DNA of 64,000 nucleotides from CAVVUC01 sp963751395 (GCA_963751395.1 CAVVUC010000003.1:124001-188000), one strand, 5' to 3'. Counted from the stretch's first letter, positions 8,179 through 20,860 are shown. The notes: generated from the letters alone by a model not told the origin. Numbers and translations are program-made.

Positions 8179-9297
8179 ATGCACGATCCTAGATTCGACA
8201 AGCTGGCCAGGTTGCTGGTGGGTTACTCAACGAAGCTGAAACGCAATGACCGCGTTCTCCTCGACATGTTCGACGTTCCTGCGCCGATGACCGTCGCGCT
8301 CATTCGCGCGGCCAGGGCAGCCGGGGCGATTCCTTTCGTGCAGACGCATCAGGCGCGAGTCTCCCGCGAGATGGCGCTGGGCGCGACCGAGGAGCAGTTC
8401 AAGCAGATTGCTGCCGGCGAACTCGCACGGATGAAAAAGATGGAGGCTTACATCGCGGTGCGCGGCAGCGAAAACATCTGCGAATCCTCGGACGTGCCGG
8501 GTGAGAAGATGAAGCTTGTCGCCCGCCAGATGAAGCCGGTGCTCGATCATCGCGTAAAGAAGACGCGCTGGTGCGTGCTGCGCTGGCCGCATCCCTCGAT
8601 GGCGCAGCAGGCCGGCATGAGCACCGAGCAGTTCGAGAACTTTTTCTTCGACGTCTGCACGCTCGATTACTCGAAAATGGCGCCGGGCATGAAGGCGCTG
8701 AAGGCGTTGATGGACAGGACCGACCGCGTCGAGATCAAAGGCCCCGCCACCGATCTGCGATTCAGCATCAAAGGAATCCCCGCGGTGACCTGCGGAGGCA
8801 CACACAACATTCCCGACGGCGAGGTTTTCACGAGTCCGGTGAAAGACTCGGTTCAGGGCTTTGTGACGTTCAACGCGCCGTCGATTTACCAGGGCATCGC
8901 GTTCGACACCATCCGGCTCGAATTCAAGAACGGCCGGATCGTCCACGCCACCAGCAACAACACGGAGAAGCTCGACAAGATTCTCGATTCCGACGCCGGC
9001 GCGCGCTTCATCGGCGAGTTTGCGATCGGGTTCAATCCGTATGTGCTGCATCCGATGCGCGACATTTTGTTCGACGAAAAAATCTGCGGCTCGTTCCACT
9101 TCACACCCGGTCAGGCTTACGAGCAGGCCGACAACGGCAATCGCAGCCAGGTGCATTGGGACATGGTGGGCATCCAGCGCAAGGACTACGGCGGAGGCGC
9201 CATTTATTTCGATGGAACACTGATCCGGGAGAACGGATTGTTTCTGCCAAAGCCGCTCCAAAGCTTGAATCCGGAGCATTTGAAACGGACCGCCTGA
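8179..9297 (+). CDS. M29-family aminopeptidase
   Basis: The 372-residue product resembles thermophilic aminopeptidase T (peptidase M29), cytoplasmic two-metal exopeptidases. Family marks are NIPDGEVFTSP with a metal-ligand Glu, GEFAIGFN, EKICGSFHFTPGQAY with ligand His, and VHWDMV near the end supplying ligand His/Asp. It ends in TGATGA so that its stop overlaps the ATG of the next gene, which implies coupled expression with the heparinase-like protein. Confidence 0.9.
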   Translation: MHDPRFDKLARLLVGYSTKLKRNDRVLLDMFDVPAPMTVALIRAARAAGAIPFVQTHQARVSREMALGATEEQFKQIAAGELARMKKMEAYIAVRGSENICESSDVPGEKMKLVARQMKPVLDHRVKKTRWCVLRWPHPSMAQQAGMSTEQFENFFFDVCTLDYSKMAPGMKALKALMDRTDRVEIKGPATDLRFSIKGIPAVTCGGTHNIPDGEVFTSPVKDSVQGFVTFNAPSIYQGIAFDTIRLEFKNGRIVHATSNNTEKLDKILDSDAGARFIGEFAIGFNPYVLHPMRDILFDEKICGSFHFTPGQAYEQADNGNRSQVHWDMVGIQRKDYGGGAIYFDGTLIRENGLFLPKPLQSLNPEHLKRTA

Positions 9298-11183
9298 TGA
9301 CCAATCTGCTCCAGTCCAACGTCACCGAGGAGGATCTCGTGAGGATGCTCTCGACCGTTCCCCGACCGGCAATGCTGCCGCCGCTCGGTTCGCCGTCATG
9401 GAGCAACATAGCGCAGATCCCGGCCGTCCATGCATGGATGGGGCCGCTTCAGAAGCTGGCTGAAAAGGAGATCGACAGGCCGATGCCGGAACTGACGGAG
9501 GAACTCTATCGCGAGTTCTATCAGACGCACGCGCGCCTGCCGTTCGAGGTCAGTTATTTTGAAAGGCGGCGAAGATTCGCGCGCGCCGCGATCTGCGCGC
9601 TTCTTGCAGATGAGGCTGCCCGCGGACCGTGGATCGGGTCGATGCTGGCAAAAGCAGGGGATCTATTCGCCGAGTTCTCGTGGGCTTTGCCCGCGCACGT
9701 CAACACGCCATCCGGCCAGGACCCGATGCAGATCGACTTGTTCGGAGCGGAAACTGCGAACCTCATGGCCGAGGTGGTCGCCCTGTTTCGCGAGGTGATG
9801 CCCGCCAGTTTTGTCGAAAAAATCCAATGGCGGCTGCGGAATCAGTTTTTCCAGAACTACATCGAGCGCCACGAGGATTTCCACTGGACACGGGCGATGA
9901 ACAACTGGAATGCCGTCTGCCATCAAGGCGTGATTGGCGCCGCGCTGACGGTCGAGGAGGACGCGCAACTGCTCGCGAGAATGCTGCTTCTCGCGAAAAA
10001 GTACCTGCCGCTTTTCCTGCGCGGTTTCGCCAGTGACGGCGCCTGTCCCGAAGGGCCGGGCTACTGGCAATACGGCTTCGGCTGGTTCGCGCTTCTGAAT
10101 GAGCAGCTCGAGACGCGCACCGCCGGCCAGCTTTCGTTGATGGAAGGCGACGGGCACATTCGCGAGATCGCGAAGTACGGCCCGCGGGTGAGCCTCTCCA
10201 ATCATCACTTCGTCAACTTCGGCGACAGTCCGCGCTCCGGCACGCTAAGCCCCTTCCTGCTGACCTATCTCGGCAGGCGGCTCAACGACGACGACCTGCT
10301 GGCGCATGGGTATCGCAGCTACCAGCGGCTCGAACAAACGGGCATCAACTTGCAGGGCCAGCGGACGGATCTGCTGTATCTCACCCGGCTCTTTTTGAAC
10401 TGCCCCACCGATCATTCCGCGGAGCGCCACATCGAGCCCCAGGACGTTTACCTGCGCGACATAGGCGTGATCGTCGCGCATTGCCGCGATGCGCGCGGCA
10501 ACCAGTGGGAATTCGCCGCGAAGGCGGGCAACAACGCCGAGAACCACAATCACAACGATTGCGGCAGCTACCTTCTGAACGTCAACGGAACGCCGGCCGT
10601 CGTCAAGATCGGCACACCGGAATACACGAAGGATTTCTTTCGCGAGAACCGCTACCAATACCTCGCGGCCCGCACGCTCGGGCACTCACTGCCGATCGTC
10701 AACGGATGCGAACAGGCGGCGGGACCGCAATACGCAGCGAAGATTTTGAACTGCGACCTGGCCGAGGATCACGCGGAATTTTCTGTCGATCTCACGGCCT
10801 GTTATCCAGCCAACGCCCACTGCACCGATCTTTCGCGGAGTTTCTACTTCGACAAAAAGAAAGGCCTGCTTCGTGTGAAGGAATTCTACGACCTGCTGAA
10901 GTTCGAATCGTACGAGACTTCGGTCATCACCGAGCTGGAAGTGTCTCTCGACGATGAGATCGCCGACGAACTCGCAGCGGTCATTCACGCCGGCACCCAG
11001 CGCCTGGTTGTGAGGCCGTTTGAAGACACGCTGGTTTACATCGTGGAAAAGCACGAGTATCGCGACCACAGCGGCACTCCACGCAAGGCGAACCGGATTA
11101 TTCTGAAACCGGTCGTCCCTGCGGACCAGGGCTCGGTCGGGTACAAGCTGGAACTTCTGCGCGCGCCGAAGAAGCGCGCGTAA
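9297..11183 (+). CDS. Heparinase II/III-like protein
   Basis: The 628-residue product has an alpha-helical N-terminal toroid rich in Trp and Phe (about 1-330), then a beta-rich C-terminal domain containing NHNHNDCGSYLLNVNG (about 410-425), the heparinase II/III metal/catalytic signature. No signal peptide is visible, which is unusual for a secreted polysaccharide lyase and suggests a cytoplasmic role or a missed upstream start. The start is fixed by overlap with the aminopeptidase stop. The substrate (uronate-containing glycan) is inferred from the family only. Confidence 0.85.
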   Translation: MTNLLQSNVTEEDLVRMLSTVPRPAMLPPLGSPSWSNIAQIPAVHAWMGPLQKLAEKEIDRPMPELTEELYREFYQTHARLPFEVSYFERRRRFARAAICALLADEAARGPWIGSMLAKAGDLFAEFSWALPAHVNTPSGQDPMQIDLFGAETANLMAEVVALFREVMPASFVEKIQWRLRNQFFQNYIERHEDFHWTRAMNNWNAVCHQGVIGAALTVEEDAQLLARMLLLAKKYLPLFLRGFASDGACPEGPGYWQYGFGWFALLNEQLETRTAGQLSLMEGDGHIREIAKYGPRVSLSNHHFVNFGDSPRSGTLSPFLLTYLGRRLNDDDLLAHGYRSYQRLEQTGINLQGQRTDLLYLTRLFLNCPTDHSAERHIEPQDVYLRDIGVIVAHCRDARGNQWEFAAKAGNNAENHNHNDCGSYLLNVNGTPAVVKIGTPEYTKDFFRENRYQYLAARTLGHSLPIVNGCEQAAGPQYAAKILNCDLAEDHAEFSVDLTACYPANAHCTDLSRSFYFDKKKGLLRVKEFYDLLKFESYETSVITELEVSLDDEIADELAAVIHAGTQRLVVRPFEDTLVYIVEKHEYRDHSGTPRKANRIILKPVVPADQGSVGYKLELLRAPKKRA

Positions 11184-11222
11184 AAGCAAAACACCCGCCG
11201 GACATTTCCTCCGGGAATCGCT

Positions 11223-13712
11223 CTACCTCGCGGCCGCCGCATCCGCCGCAGCCTTGTCTCGCTTGATGTTCGCAGCGATGTGGGCGCTGGGCGTCAGCAG
11301 CGAGATTCGCATGTGGTAGAACGAGCGATACACGAAAATCAGGCCGACCAGCAGGAACGCGATACCGAGCGGCAATGAGATGCCGCGCGGCGACATGACG
11401 GCGATTTCGACCGCGAGAATTCCGAACAAGGTGGTGAACTTGATGATCGGGTTGAGAGCGACCGAGGAGGTGTCCTTGAACGGATCGCCGACGATGTCAC
11501 CGATGACCGTGGCTGCGTGCAGTTCGCTGCCTTTGCTGTGAAGCTCGACCTCCACGATTTTCTTCGCGTTGTCCCAGCAGCCGCCGGCGTTGGCCATGTT
11601 GATGGCCATGTAAAGGCCGAAGATCGCGATCGAGATGAGATAGGCGCAGAAGAACACCGCGTCGAGGCACGCGAACGCGAGCGTGAGCGAGAAGACCACG
11701 ATGAAGATGTTGATCATGCCGTATTGCGCGTACCGCGTGCAGATGCGGACGACCTCGTTGCTGTCTGCCGCGGAGGCTTTCGTGATGCCGTCGAGCTTGA
11801 TGTGCTGCTTGATGTAATCAACCGCGCGATAGGCTCCGGTGGTCACCGCCTGGCGCGATGCGCCCGCAAACCAATAGATCACCGCGCCGCCCATGAGGAG
11901 ACCAAGAATGACCCGCGCATCGACGATGCTGAGGTCGAAGTTGTAAGTCGTTCCCTCATAGTGCTGCCTGAGCATCAGGATGAGCGAAAAAATCATCGTC
12001 GTCGCACCGACCACGGCCGTGCCGATAAGCACGGGCTTCGCGGTGGCCTTGAAAGTGTTGCCGGCACCGTCGTTCTCTTCGAGAAGCATTTTGCCGTGCT
12101 TGAAGTTTGGCGCGAATCCGAAGTCCCGCTCGATCTCCTGTTCGATGTTCGGGATTTTCTCAACGGTCGAAAGCTCGAAGACCGACTGGGCGTTGTCGGC
12201 CACCGGCCCGTAGCTGTCCACGGCGATTGTGACCGGCCCCATTCCGAGCATGCCGAACGCGACGAGGCCGAATGCGAATACTGCCGGGTGCGACATGTAA
12301 TCGCCAAGCACGCTGCCGCTGGTGACATAAGCAATCAGCATGAGTGTGGCGATCGTGATGCCTTTCCAGAAGCAGGAGAAATTGCCCGCGACCAGGCCGG
12401 AGAGAATGGTCAGCCCCGCGCCGCCTTCGGTGGTGGCGTTGACGACTTCCTGGCAGTGCGCGCTCTTGGTGCTGGTGAAGGCGCGTGTCAGTTCCGGGAT
12501 GATCGCCGCTGCCAGCGTGCCGCAACTGATGATCGTCGCGAGCTTCCACCAGAGGTCGCCGAAACTCGCGTGCAGCATGTAATAGCTCACCACGTAACTG
12601 ACGCCGACGCAGAGAATCGACGTGAGCCAGACCAGCATCGTCAGCGGATGCTCGAAGTTGAATTTTTCATGCTTCCCGAAAAGGGCGCGGGTGATGGAAG
12701 TGTTGATCCTCCAGGCAAGCATCGACGCCGGAATCATCACGATGCGCATGGCGAAAATCCAGATGATGAACGTCCATTGAAGGTCGGGCTTGACCGCCAG
12801 CAGGATGAACGTGATGAGCGCCACGCCCGTCACGCCGTATGTCTCGAAGCCGTCCGCCGTCGGGCCGACGCTGTCGCCGGCATTGTCGCCGGCGCAATCC
12901 GCGATCACGCCGGGGTTGCGCGCGTCGTCCTCGTCGATCTTGAAGACGATCTTCATCATGTCACTGCCGATGTCGGCGATCTTCGTAAAAATACCACCGC
13001 AGATGCGAAGCACGCTCGCGCTGAGCGACTCGCCGATCGCGAAGCCGATGAAGCAGTAGCCGGCCAGGGCGGGCTGAACGAACTTCAGAACGCAGATCAT
13101 CACGAGCAACTCGACGCTGATGAGCAGCACGCCGATGCTCATTCCCGACCGCGTCGGGATCTCCGAAACTGCGAGAGGTTTTCCCCGAAGCGCCGCGAAC
13201 GCCATGCGGCTGTTGGCGAGGTTGTTGATCGTCATTCCGAACCATGCGACGAGGAAGGGTCCGGTGATTCCGATGAGCGACCAGGCGACGATCAGCGCCA
13301 CCGTGGGTGGGCTCAGCTTTTTCAAAAACCCGAAGTAGTAAATCATCGTGCCGCCGATGAGCAATTCGAGCAGGAGAAGCAGCCGGCCTTGTTGCAGCAG
13401 ATACGTCCTGCATGTGCTGAGGATCAGCGTCGAAACATCGAGCATGTTGCGGTGCGCCGGCAGTTTCCTCAGCTTGAGGTATTCAAGAAGACCGAACGCA
13501 ACGCCGCCAAAGCACACCATGACCCCCAGCCAAAGAATCATGCTGCTCGACAGCGTTACGCCCGGAAAATGAAAGACGGCATCCCGAACTGTTGGCAGGG
13601 CGATGTCCGCCTCGCTCCCGAATGAGGAGAAGGGCGCTGCCAGTAATGCCAGCGCCGCGAGGCACCGACCGTTGAGGATTGAATGAGAGAGTTGATTGGT
13701 TTTTGTTTTCAT
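11223..13712 (-). CDS. hppA: Membrane proton-translocating pyrophosphatase, probably K+-independent
   Basis: The 829-residue integral membrane protein has about 16 hydrophobic segments. The pyrophosphate-binding signatures are DEDDARNPGVIADCAGDNAGD, GPVADNAQ and GGCWDNAKKIVE with GDIVGDPFKDTSS. At the potassium-switch region it reads GNTFKATAK, with Lys where K+-dependent enzymes have Ala, so it should not need K+ (from the published A/K rule). It pumps H+ (or Na+) at the cost of PPi. The N-terminus has a signal-like helix. PPi could come from the ppdK reaction run toward PEP or from biosynthesis. Confidence 0.93.
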   Translation of the reverse strand: MKTKTNQLSHSILNGRCLAALALLAAPFSSFGSEADIALPTVRDAVFHFPGVTLSSSMILWLGVMVCFGGVAFGLLEYLKLRKLPAHRNMLDVSTLILSTCRTYLLQQGRLLLLLELLIGGTMIYYFGFLKKLSPPTVALIVAWSLIGITGPFLVAWFGMTINNLANSRMAFAALRGKPLAVSEIPTRSGMSIGVLLISVELLVMICVLKFVQPALAGYCFIGFAIGESLSASVLRICGGIFTKIADIGSDMMKIVFKIDEDDARNPGVIADCAGDNAGDSVGPTADGFETYGVTGVALITFILLAVKPDLQWTFIIWIFAMRIVMIPASMLAWRINTSITRALFGKHEKFNFEHPLTMLVWLTSILCVGVSYVVSYYMLHASFGDLWWKLATIISCGTLAAAIIPELTRAFTSTKSAHCQEVVNATTEGGAGLTILSGLVAGNFSCFWKGITIATLMLIAYVTSGSVLGDYMSHPAVFAFGLVAFGMLGMGPVTIAVDSYGPVADNAQSVFELSTVEKIPNIEQEIERDFGFAPNFKHGKMLLEENDGAGNTFKATAKPVLIGTAVVGATTMIFSLILMLRQHYEGTTYNFDLSIVDARVILGLLMGGAVIYWFAGASRQAVTTGAYRAVDYIKQHIKLDGITKASAADSNEVVRICTRYAQYGMINIFIVVFSLTLAFACLDAVFFCAYLISIAIFGLYMAINMANAGGCWDNAKKIVEVELHSKGSELHAATVIGDIVGDPFKDTSSVALNPIIKFTTLFGILAVEIAVMSPRGISLPLGIAFLLVGLIFVYRSFYHMRISLLTPSAHIAANIKRDKAAADAAAAR

Positions 13713-14062
13713 GGCTGGAACTTGCGTGTCGGGATCAACCTCCGTCTTCCCGCTCGGTCGGGTCAAGGTTTTGACAACTTATGCAAAGCATTTGGCAATT
13801 TATGACCGAACACGAACCCTTGGTTGCGCCTGGGGCGGCAATGGAGGGAGAGCGACATCGGGCGGGAACCTTGCGCGGAATCGTTTGGCGTCGCGATTCG
13901 TTTGGGGGTTCGACAATCGGCATTTCGATCTCTGGCGCATCCGGGAAAAGCTTTGAGCGGGACAGAGATGCGCGGTTTTCTTTGGCGACGCTTGCATTTG
14001 CAAAAACGCGGTGCCATTCTGAATCAGAAAGACCGAACAAAAATCAAAACTTGGAGACGATT
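13713..14062. other. 350-base intergenic region
   Basis: This is the divergent gap between hppA and the yqjD-like gene and must hold both promoters. I see no supported small gene, repeat or hairpin. A GGAG ribosome site lies at 14053-14056 in front of the ATG at 14063. Confidence 0.5.
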
Positions 14063-14365
14063 ATGCCAGAAGAAACAGTGACCAATGACCAGGCGTCGAA
14101 ATACGAGAGTGGAAAGGCGCACGTGAAACATGCAGCGGAGGACTTGAAGGCTGCGGCCGAGGCGAAGGCCCAGGAACTCCGGGATGCTGCGCAAACCAAA
14201 GCCCAGGAGTTTCGCGGCAAGGCGGAGCAGACCTACGGCCAATGTCGCGAACGCGCCCGCACGTTCCGGGACGACGGCGAACAGTATGTCCGCGAAAATC
14301 CGATGCGCGCGGTGCTCACGGCGCTTGGCGTCGGCTTTGTGCTGGGGCTCATGTTCCGGCGCTAA
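14063..14365 (+). CDS. ElaB/YqjD-type (DUF883) membrane-anchored protein
   Basis: The 100-residue product is a charged Ala/Lys/Glu-rich helix with imperfect repeats of KAQELRDAAQTKAQEFRGKAEQ type, followed by ENPMRAVLTALGVGFVLGLMFRR, the family's C-terminal tail anchor. In E. coli YqjD this class binds ribosomes at the membrane in stationary phase (known of the family). GGAG lies 7 bases before the ATG. It starts a three-gene set that matches the order yqjD-yqjE-yqjK. Confidence 0.85.
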   Translation: MPEETVTNDQASKYESGKAHVKHAAEDLKAAAEAKAQELRDAAQTKAQEFRGKAEQTYGQCRERARTFRDDGEQYVRENPMRAVLTALGVGFVLGLMFRR

Positions 14366-14383
14366 TTTCGCGACTCGCATTCG

Positions 14384-14803
14384 ATGGCTGAGCCGACGCC
14401 TTCGCAGGAACGCCCGGCGGGAGACGCAGGCTTGATCGAGCATTTGCGGTTTCTCGCCGCCTCGCTCGTCGGGTATTTGCAGGCGCGACTCGAACTGGCC
14501 GGCATCGAGTCGAAGGAGGCGCTCGCCCATTATTTGCAGATCCTGGCGCTGATCGTGGCGGGCGCGGTGATCGCGATCTTTGGCTACATCTTTTTCTGCA
14601 TCGGCCTGGTGTTGTTGATCGCGCATTTCGCGCATGTGCATTGGATGTGGATCATCCTCGGGCTGGGGGTTGCGCACTTCGTGCTGGCGCTCGTCTGTGT
14701 GCTTCTCGCGCGCGGCAGGCTGTTCGTGCCGATGTTTTCGGCGACAATCAGTGAATTGAGAAAGGATCAGGAATGGCTGAGAACGCCCGCAAGACCGAAC
14801 TGA
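14384..14803 (+). CDS. YqjE-like phage-holin-superfamily membrane protein
   Basis: The 139-residue product has an amphipathic N-terminal helix and two adjacent transmembrane segments (about 50-75 and 82-105), the layout of the YqjE/DUF1469 'holin-X' group. It overlaps the next gene by 31 bases. Position after the DUF883 gene supports the assignment. In this context it is a cell-envelope protein, not a phage lysis gene. Confidence 0.75.
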   Translation: MAEPTPSQERPAGDAGLIEHLRFLAASLVGYLQARLELAGIESKEALAHYLQILALIVAGAVIAIFGYIFFCIGLVLLIAHFAHVHWMWIILGLGVAHFVLALVCVLLARGRLFVPMFSATISELRKDQEWLRTPARPN

Positions 14804-15177
14804 CGGCCCGCATCGCCACATTCCGCGCGCAGTTGTCGCAGGACCTGCAGCACGTGCGCCGGGATCTCGACGTGCCAGCACAAGTCAGGAGCAGCTATCT
14901 TCATCACAAATCTGCGTGGCTTGGCGGAGCCGCCGTCCTCGGGTGGGTGATTTCGCGTCTGCCGGCTCGCAGGAAAAAGGTGAAGGTTTACGTCGATTCC
15001 AAGGACGAGCGGAAACTGAAAGTCGCCTCGCAAGCCGGGATGATGTTCGGGCTTGGCAGACTGCTTTTCTCCGCGCTTCAACCTGCCGTCTCGGCCTTCG
15101 CCGCAAAAAAGGTGACCGACTATTTGTCGCGAGGAGGAGGGGCTGGAAGCCGCGGAAACAAAAGTGCGCAGCGCTGA
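14773..15177 (+). CDS. YqjK-like hypothetical protein
   Basis: The 134-residue product begins with a helical segment (AENARKTELTARIATFRAQL), then a WLGGAAVLGWVISRLP hydrophobic patch and a basic KKVKVY stretch. It resembles the third gene of yqjDEK clusters by position and layout rather than by firm sequence identity. A second hydrophobic patch lies at about 90-120. Likely co-transcribed with the two genes upstream. Confidence 0.6.
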   Translation: MAENARKTELTARIATFRAQLSQDLQHVRRDLDVPAQVRSSYLHHKSAWLGGAAVLGWVISRLPARRKKVKVYVDSKDERKLKVASQAGMMFGLGRLLFSALQPAVSAFAAKKVTDYLSRGGGAGSRGNKSAQR

Positions 15178-15207
15178 CTTGTCTTGCGCGCGTTTTTCTG
15201 ATTTCTA

Positions 15208-16357
15208 ATGAGCCCCGATTTACAATCCCTCAGTCCCCAAATGTCCGAACAGCCTTTACCGCAACAGCAAGACCTCGACGGCTCCACGCACACGCTCGCG
15301 CACATCGACCAGTACCTGCTCGTGGGCAAGGAATCTGGCGCTTCGGACGTGCATCTCGGCGTCAACTCTCAACCGATCTGGCGGCGTTTCGGCAACCTCG
15401 AACCGATCTGGCTGCAGGCCCCGAAACTCCTGGCGCAGGACACCGAGCGGCTGGCGATGGGCTTCTTGAACGACGCGCAGAAAGCGCAGCTTGCCGGCCG
15501 CGGCGACGTTGACTTCGCGTATGCGAACAAGGATGGCCGTTTCCGGACCAGTGTCGTGCGCCATCGGCTCGGCATCGACATGGTGTTCCGCATCATCAAC
15601 ACCAACGTCCGCACGATGGACGAACTCGGCCTGCCCCAGGGACTGAAGCTCCTCACGCAGTACCACAACGGTCTCGTGCTCGTGACCGGCTCGGTCGGCA
15701 GCGGAAAATCGACAACGCTCGCGGCGCTTGTCGAGGAGGTGAACCGCACTCGGCACGACCACATCATCACGCTCGAGGACCCGATCGAATACATCCTCGA
15801 ATCGAAGGGCTGCCACGTCACGCAGCGCGAGGTTCACACGCATACGCGCTCCTTCGGAGCCGCGCTCCGAGGCGCATTGCGCGAAGATCCGGACGTGATC
15901 ATGGTCGGTGAAATGCGCGACTTGGAAACCATCCAGCTTGCCATCACCGCGTCAGAAACGGGACATCTGGTTCTGGGCACGCTCCACACCGCCAACGCCG
16001 CGCGCACCCTCGATCGTGTGCTCGACGTTTTCCCCACCGACCAGCGCGAGCAGATCCGCATCATGGTCAGCGAATCGCTCCGCGGCGTCATCAGCCAGCA
16101 GCTCGTGCCCGCGCATGGACGGCAAGGGCCGCGCGCTGGCCATCGAAATTCTCGTCAACACGCCCGCCGTCGCAAACACCATCCGCGAATCGAAGACATT
16201 CATGCTGCCAGGCATCATCCAGACCGGCAAGAAGCTCGGCATGAAGCTCATGGACGACTCGCTGATGGAACTTTACGACAAGCAGATCATTTCGCAGGAG
16301 GAAGCCTACGCGCGCGCCGAACAAAAGGGGCTGATGCGCCAACATTTTGGGCACTGA
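15208..16357 (+). CDS. pilT: PilT-type ATPase, broken by one 1-bp insertion
   Basis: The sequence shows Walker A GSVGSGKSTT, the Asp box LEDPIEYIL, Walker B EDPDVIMVGEMRD and the His box TGHLVLGTLHT of retraction ATPases of type IV pili. After residue about 301 the frame is lost: CCC at 16108-16110 carries one extra C. The other frame continues PRMDGKGRALAIEILVNTPA to a stop at 16357. Without the extra base the protein is 382 residues, normal for PilT/PilU. It has a Gln-rich N-terminal extension. Confidence 0.88.
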
Positions 16358-16375
16358 AGATGAAGGACGAAATCC

Positions 16376-16498
16376 GAATGACGAATGGTCCTGAGCGAAG
16401 CACAGCGGAGTCGAAGGAAAGAATGGCGAAGCTGAAAGGCGCGCCGGATCGCCATGCCGATCACATTTGCCATTCGTCATTCGTCATTCGTCATTCGT
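16376..16498. repeat. ATTCGTC heptamer array with inverted partner
   Basis: Four perfect CATTCGT units stand in tandem at 16471-16498 just before the next pilT start. GAATGACGAATGG at 16376-16388 is the exact complement of 16470-16482, so the transcript between the two pilT genes can form a long hairpin. The loop contains a short segment resembling the common AGCGAAGCACAGCGGAGTCGAAGG interspersed repeat. Confidence 0.6.
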
Positions 16499-16508
16499 CA
16501 TTTTAACC

Positions 16509-17617
16509 ATGGCCTACATCGACCAATTCTTCGAAGTTCTCATCCAAGCCGGCGCGTCCGACTTTCACATGGCGCAGGGGCAGCCGCCGAAAATCCGCCG
16601 TCACGGCGAAGTGATTCCCATCCGCGAAGAAGTCATCTCGCAGGAGGAGGCCGCTTACATGCTGAGCGAAATCGCCGGACCGGAGCGCTGGGCGCGCTAC
16701 GAGGAGACCGGCGACCTCGACTTCGCCTACGAGATGGACGAGGAATCGCGGTTCCGCTGCAACTTCCTCAAGCAGACCCACGGCTACGGCGCGGTCTTCC
16801 GGCTGATCCCGACGAAGATCGCGACGCTCGAACAACTCGGCATTCCGCCCGTTGTGAAAGAATTCGGCCACCTGCGCGGCGGGCTTGTGCTCGTCACGGG
16901 ACCGACCGGCTCGGGCAAAAGCACCACGCTTGCGGCGCTCATCGATTACATCAACTCGAACTTCCCGCGGCACATCATCACCATCGAGGAGCCGATCGAG
17001 TTCGTGCACAACAACAAGAAGAGCATCATCACCCAGCGCGAAGTGCCCGAGCACACCGAGTCGTTTCCGCATCGGCCTGAAAGCGGCGCTGCGCGAGGAT
17101 GCCGACATCGTGCTCGTCGGCGAAATGCGCGACCTCGAAACCATCCAGCTCGCGCTCACCGCTGCCGAAACCGGGCCTGCTCGTCTTCGGCACGCTGCAC
17201 ACCAACAACGCGCGCAAAACCGTCGATCGTATGATCGACGTGTTCCCGTCCGACCAGCAGGCGCAGGTGCGCACGATGCTTTCCGCATCCCTGCGCGGCG
17301 TCGTCGCGCAGTTGCTTTTGAAAAAAACGCCGGAAGCCGGCGGTGGACGTCTCGCGGTGAACGAAATCCTCGTCGTCAACAGCGCCGTGTCGGCCATCAT
17401 TCGCGAAGGCGCGACGCAGAAGCTCCAGGACGTCATCGTCGGCGGCAAAGGCCAGGGGATGCAATTCATGGACGACGCGATCTGGAGCGTGATGCAGCAG
17501 GGCGTGGTCTCCCCGCACGAAGCTTACATGAAGGCGATCGACAAGAACCGCTTCAAAGTGTTCCTGCCGGAATCCGAAGCCGCCCTCGCCAACTCGGCCG
17601 GCGCTGCGGCGGAGTAG
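16509..17617 (+). CDS. pilT: Second PilT-type ATPase, broken by two 1-bp insertions
   Basis: The start MAYIDQFFEVLIQAGASDFHM is typical of PilT. Walker A is GPTGSGKSTT and the Asp box is EEPIEFVH. One extra C at 17067-17068 (TTTCCGC) and one extra G in 17173-17175 (CCGGGCC) shift the frame; between them ALREDADIVLVGEMRD is read in the second frame and LLVFGTLHTNNARKT in the third. Removing both gives 368 residues of unbroken PilT sequence ending at 17617. The two genes lie in tandem and differ enough to be old paralogues. Confidence 0.88.
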
Positions 17618-17676
17618 CCGCGCGCGATTGCAGCAGCTTGGCTGGCACAGGTGTCCGACCTGTTGATTTAGTCCTC

Positions 17677-17700
17677 GTGCCCAAGCTCCAGCTTGGGCAC
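17677..17700. repeat. Perfect 11-bp stem hairpin
   Basis: GTGCCCAAGCT and AGCTTGGGCAC are separated by two C bases. It lies 60 bases after the second pilT gene but has no T-run, so it is more like an interspersed palindrome than a terminator. Confidence 0.6.
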
Positions 17701-17757
17701 GCGCTTGTCTTTGAAGCTCTGCTTCATGGTCGTGGCATCGTTGTGGGAGCGAGGACA

Positions 17758-17984
17758 GAAATTAGCGGTGGTGGAGGGAAGCGAAACCACCGGATCGGCG
17801 CACAACAGCGAACCGCCCCGAAGGGTGCGGAGGAACGAGTGATCTTCGCCGGCTCCGTTGCCCCTTCCGGGGCGAATGCCCTGCCATTGCGGGTTTCCGG
17901 TGGTTCCGTTCGTTCCTCACTCCACCACCGAGGAGGCGGAGGGGAATAGTGGAGGTTGGTGGATGGGCGAGCAGGCTAGCTTCC
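17758..17984. repeat. Second, diverged copy of the intergenic palindromic repeat
   Basis: It starts GAAATTAGCGGTGG and ends GGCTAGCTTCC, matching the inner inverted ends of the 6698-6924 repeat. The 54 bases 17925-17978 are identical to 6865-6918, while the middle is only similar. The 13-bp outer repeats of the first copy are absent here. It fills the gap between the second pilT gene and ppdK. Confidence 0.65.
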
Positions 17985-18032
17985 TTCCGGCCCTCCGGGC
18001 CTCCATCCCGGCGTTCGGGATGTGCCACCCGG

Positions 18033-18067
18033 AAAAGAAAAAGCCGCTCCGGTTTCCCGGAGCGGCT
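18033..18067 (-). terminator. Rho-independent terminator of ppdK
   Basis: Read on the minus strand, an 11-bp GC-rich stem (18042-18052 with 18057-18067) closes a GAAA loop and is followed by TTTTCTTTT, 28 bases after the ppdK stop. Confidence 0.85.
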
Positions 18068-18094
18068 CTTTGATTTTCTAACGATGCGTGAACG

Positions 18095-20860
<2,766 letters not shown>

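Noticed and set aside
8571..9296. An N-terminal extension of the heparinase-like protein running back through the aminopeptidase gene
   Set aside because: The aminopeptidase is certain in another frame, and the overlapping TGATGA fixes the start at 9297.
11517..13625. A 702-codon plus-strand open frame opposite hppA
   Set aside because: The His/Asp/Arg-rich translation is typical of the antisense of a membrane protein gene; hppA is certain.
14384..14803. The holin-like protein as a prophage lysis gene
   Set aside because: It lies in a yqjD-yqjE-yqjK-like set with no phage genes nearby.
16471..16498. The CATTCGT tandem array as a CRISPR
   Set aside because: Units are 7 bases and have no spacers; no cas genes are in the window.
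17677..17700. The perfect hairpin as a terminator for the second pilT gene
   Set aside because: There is no T-run on either side and it resembles a dispersed palindrome.
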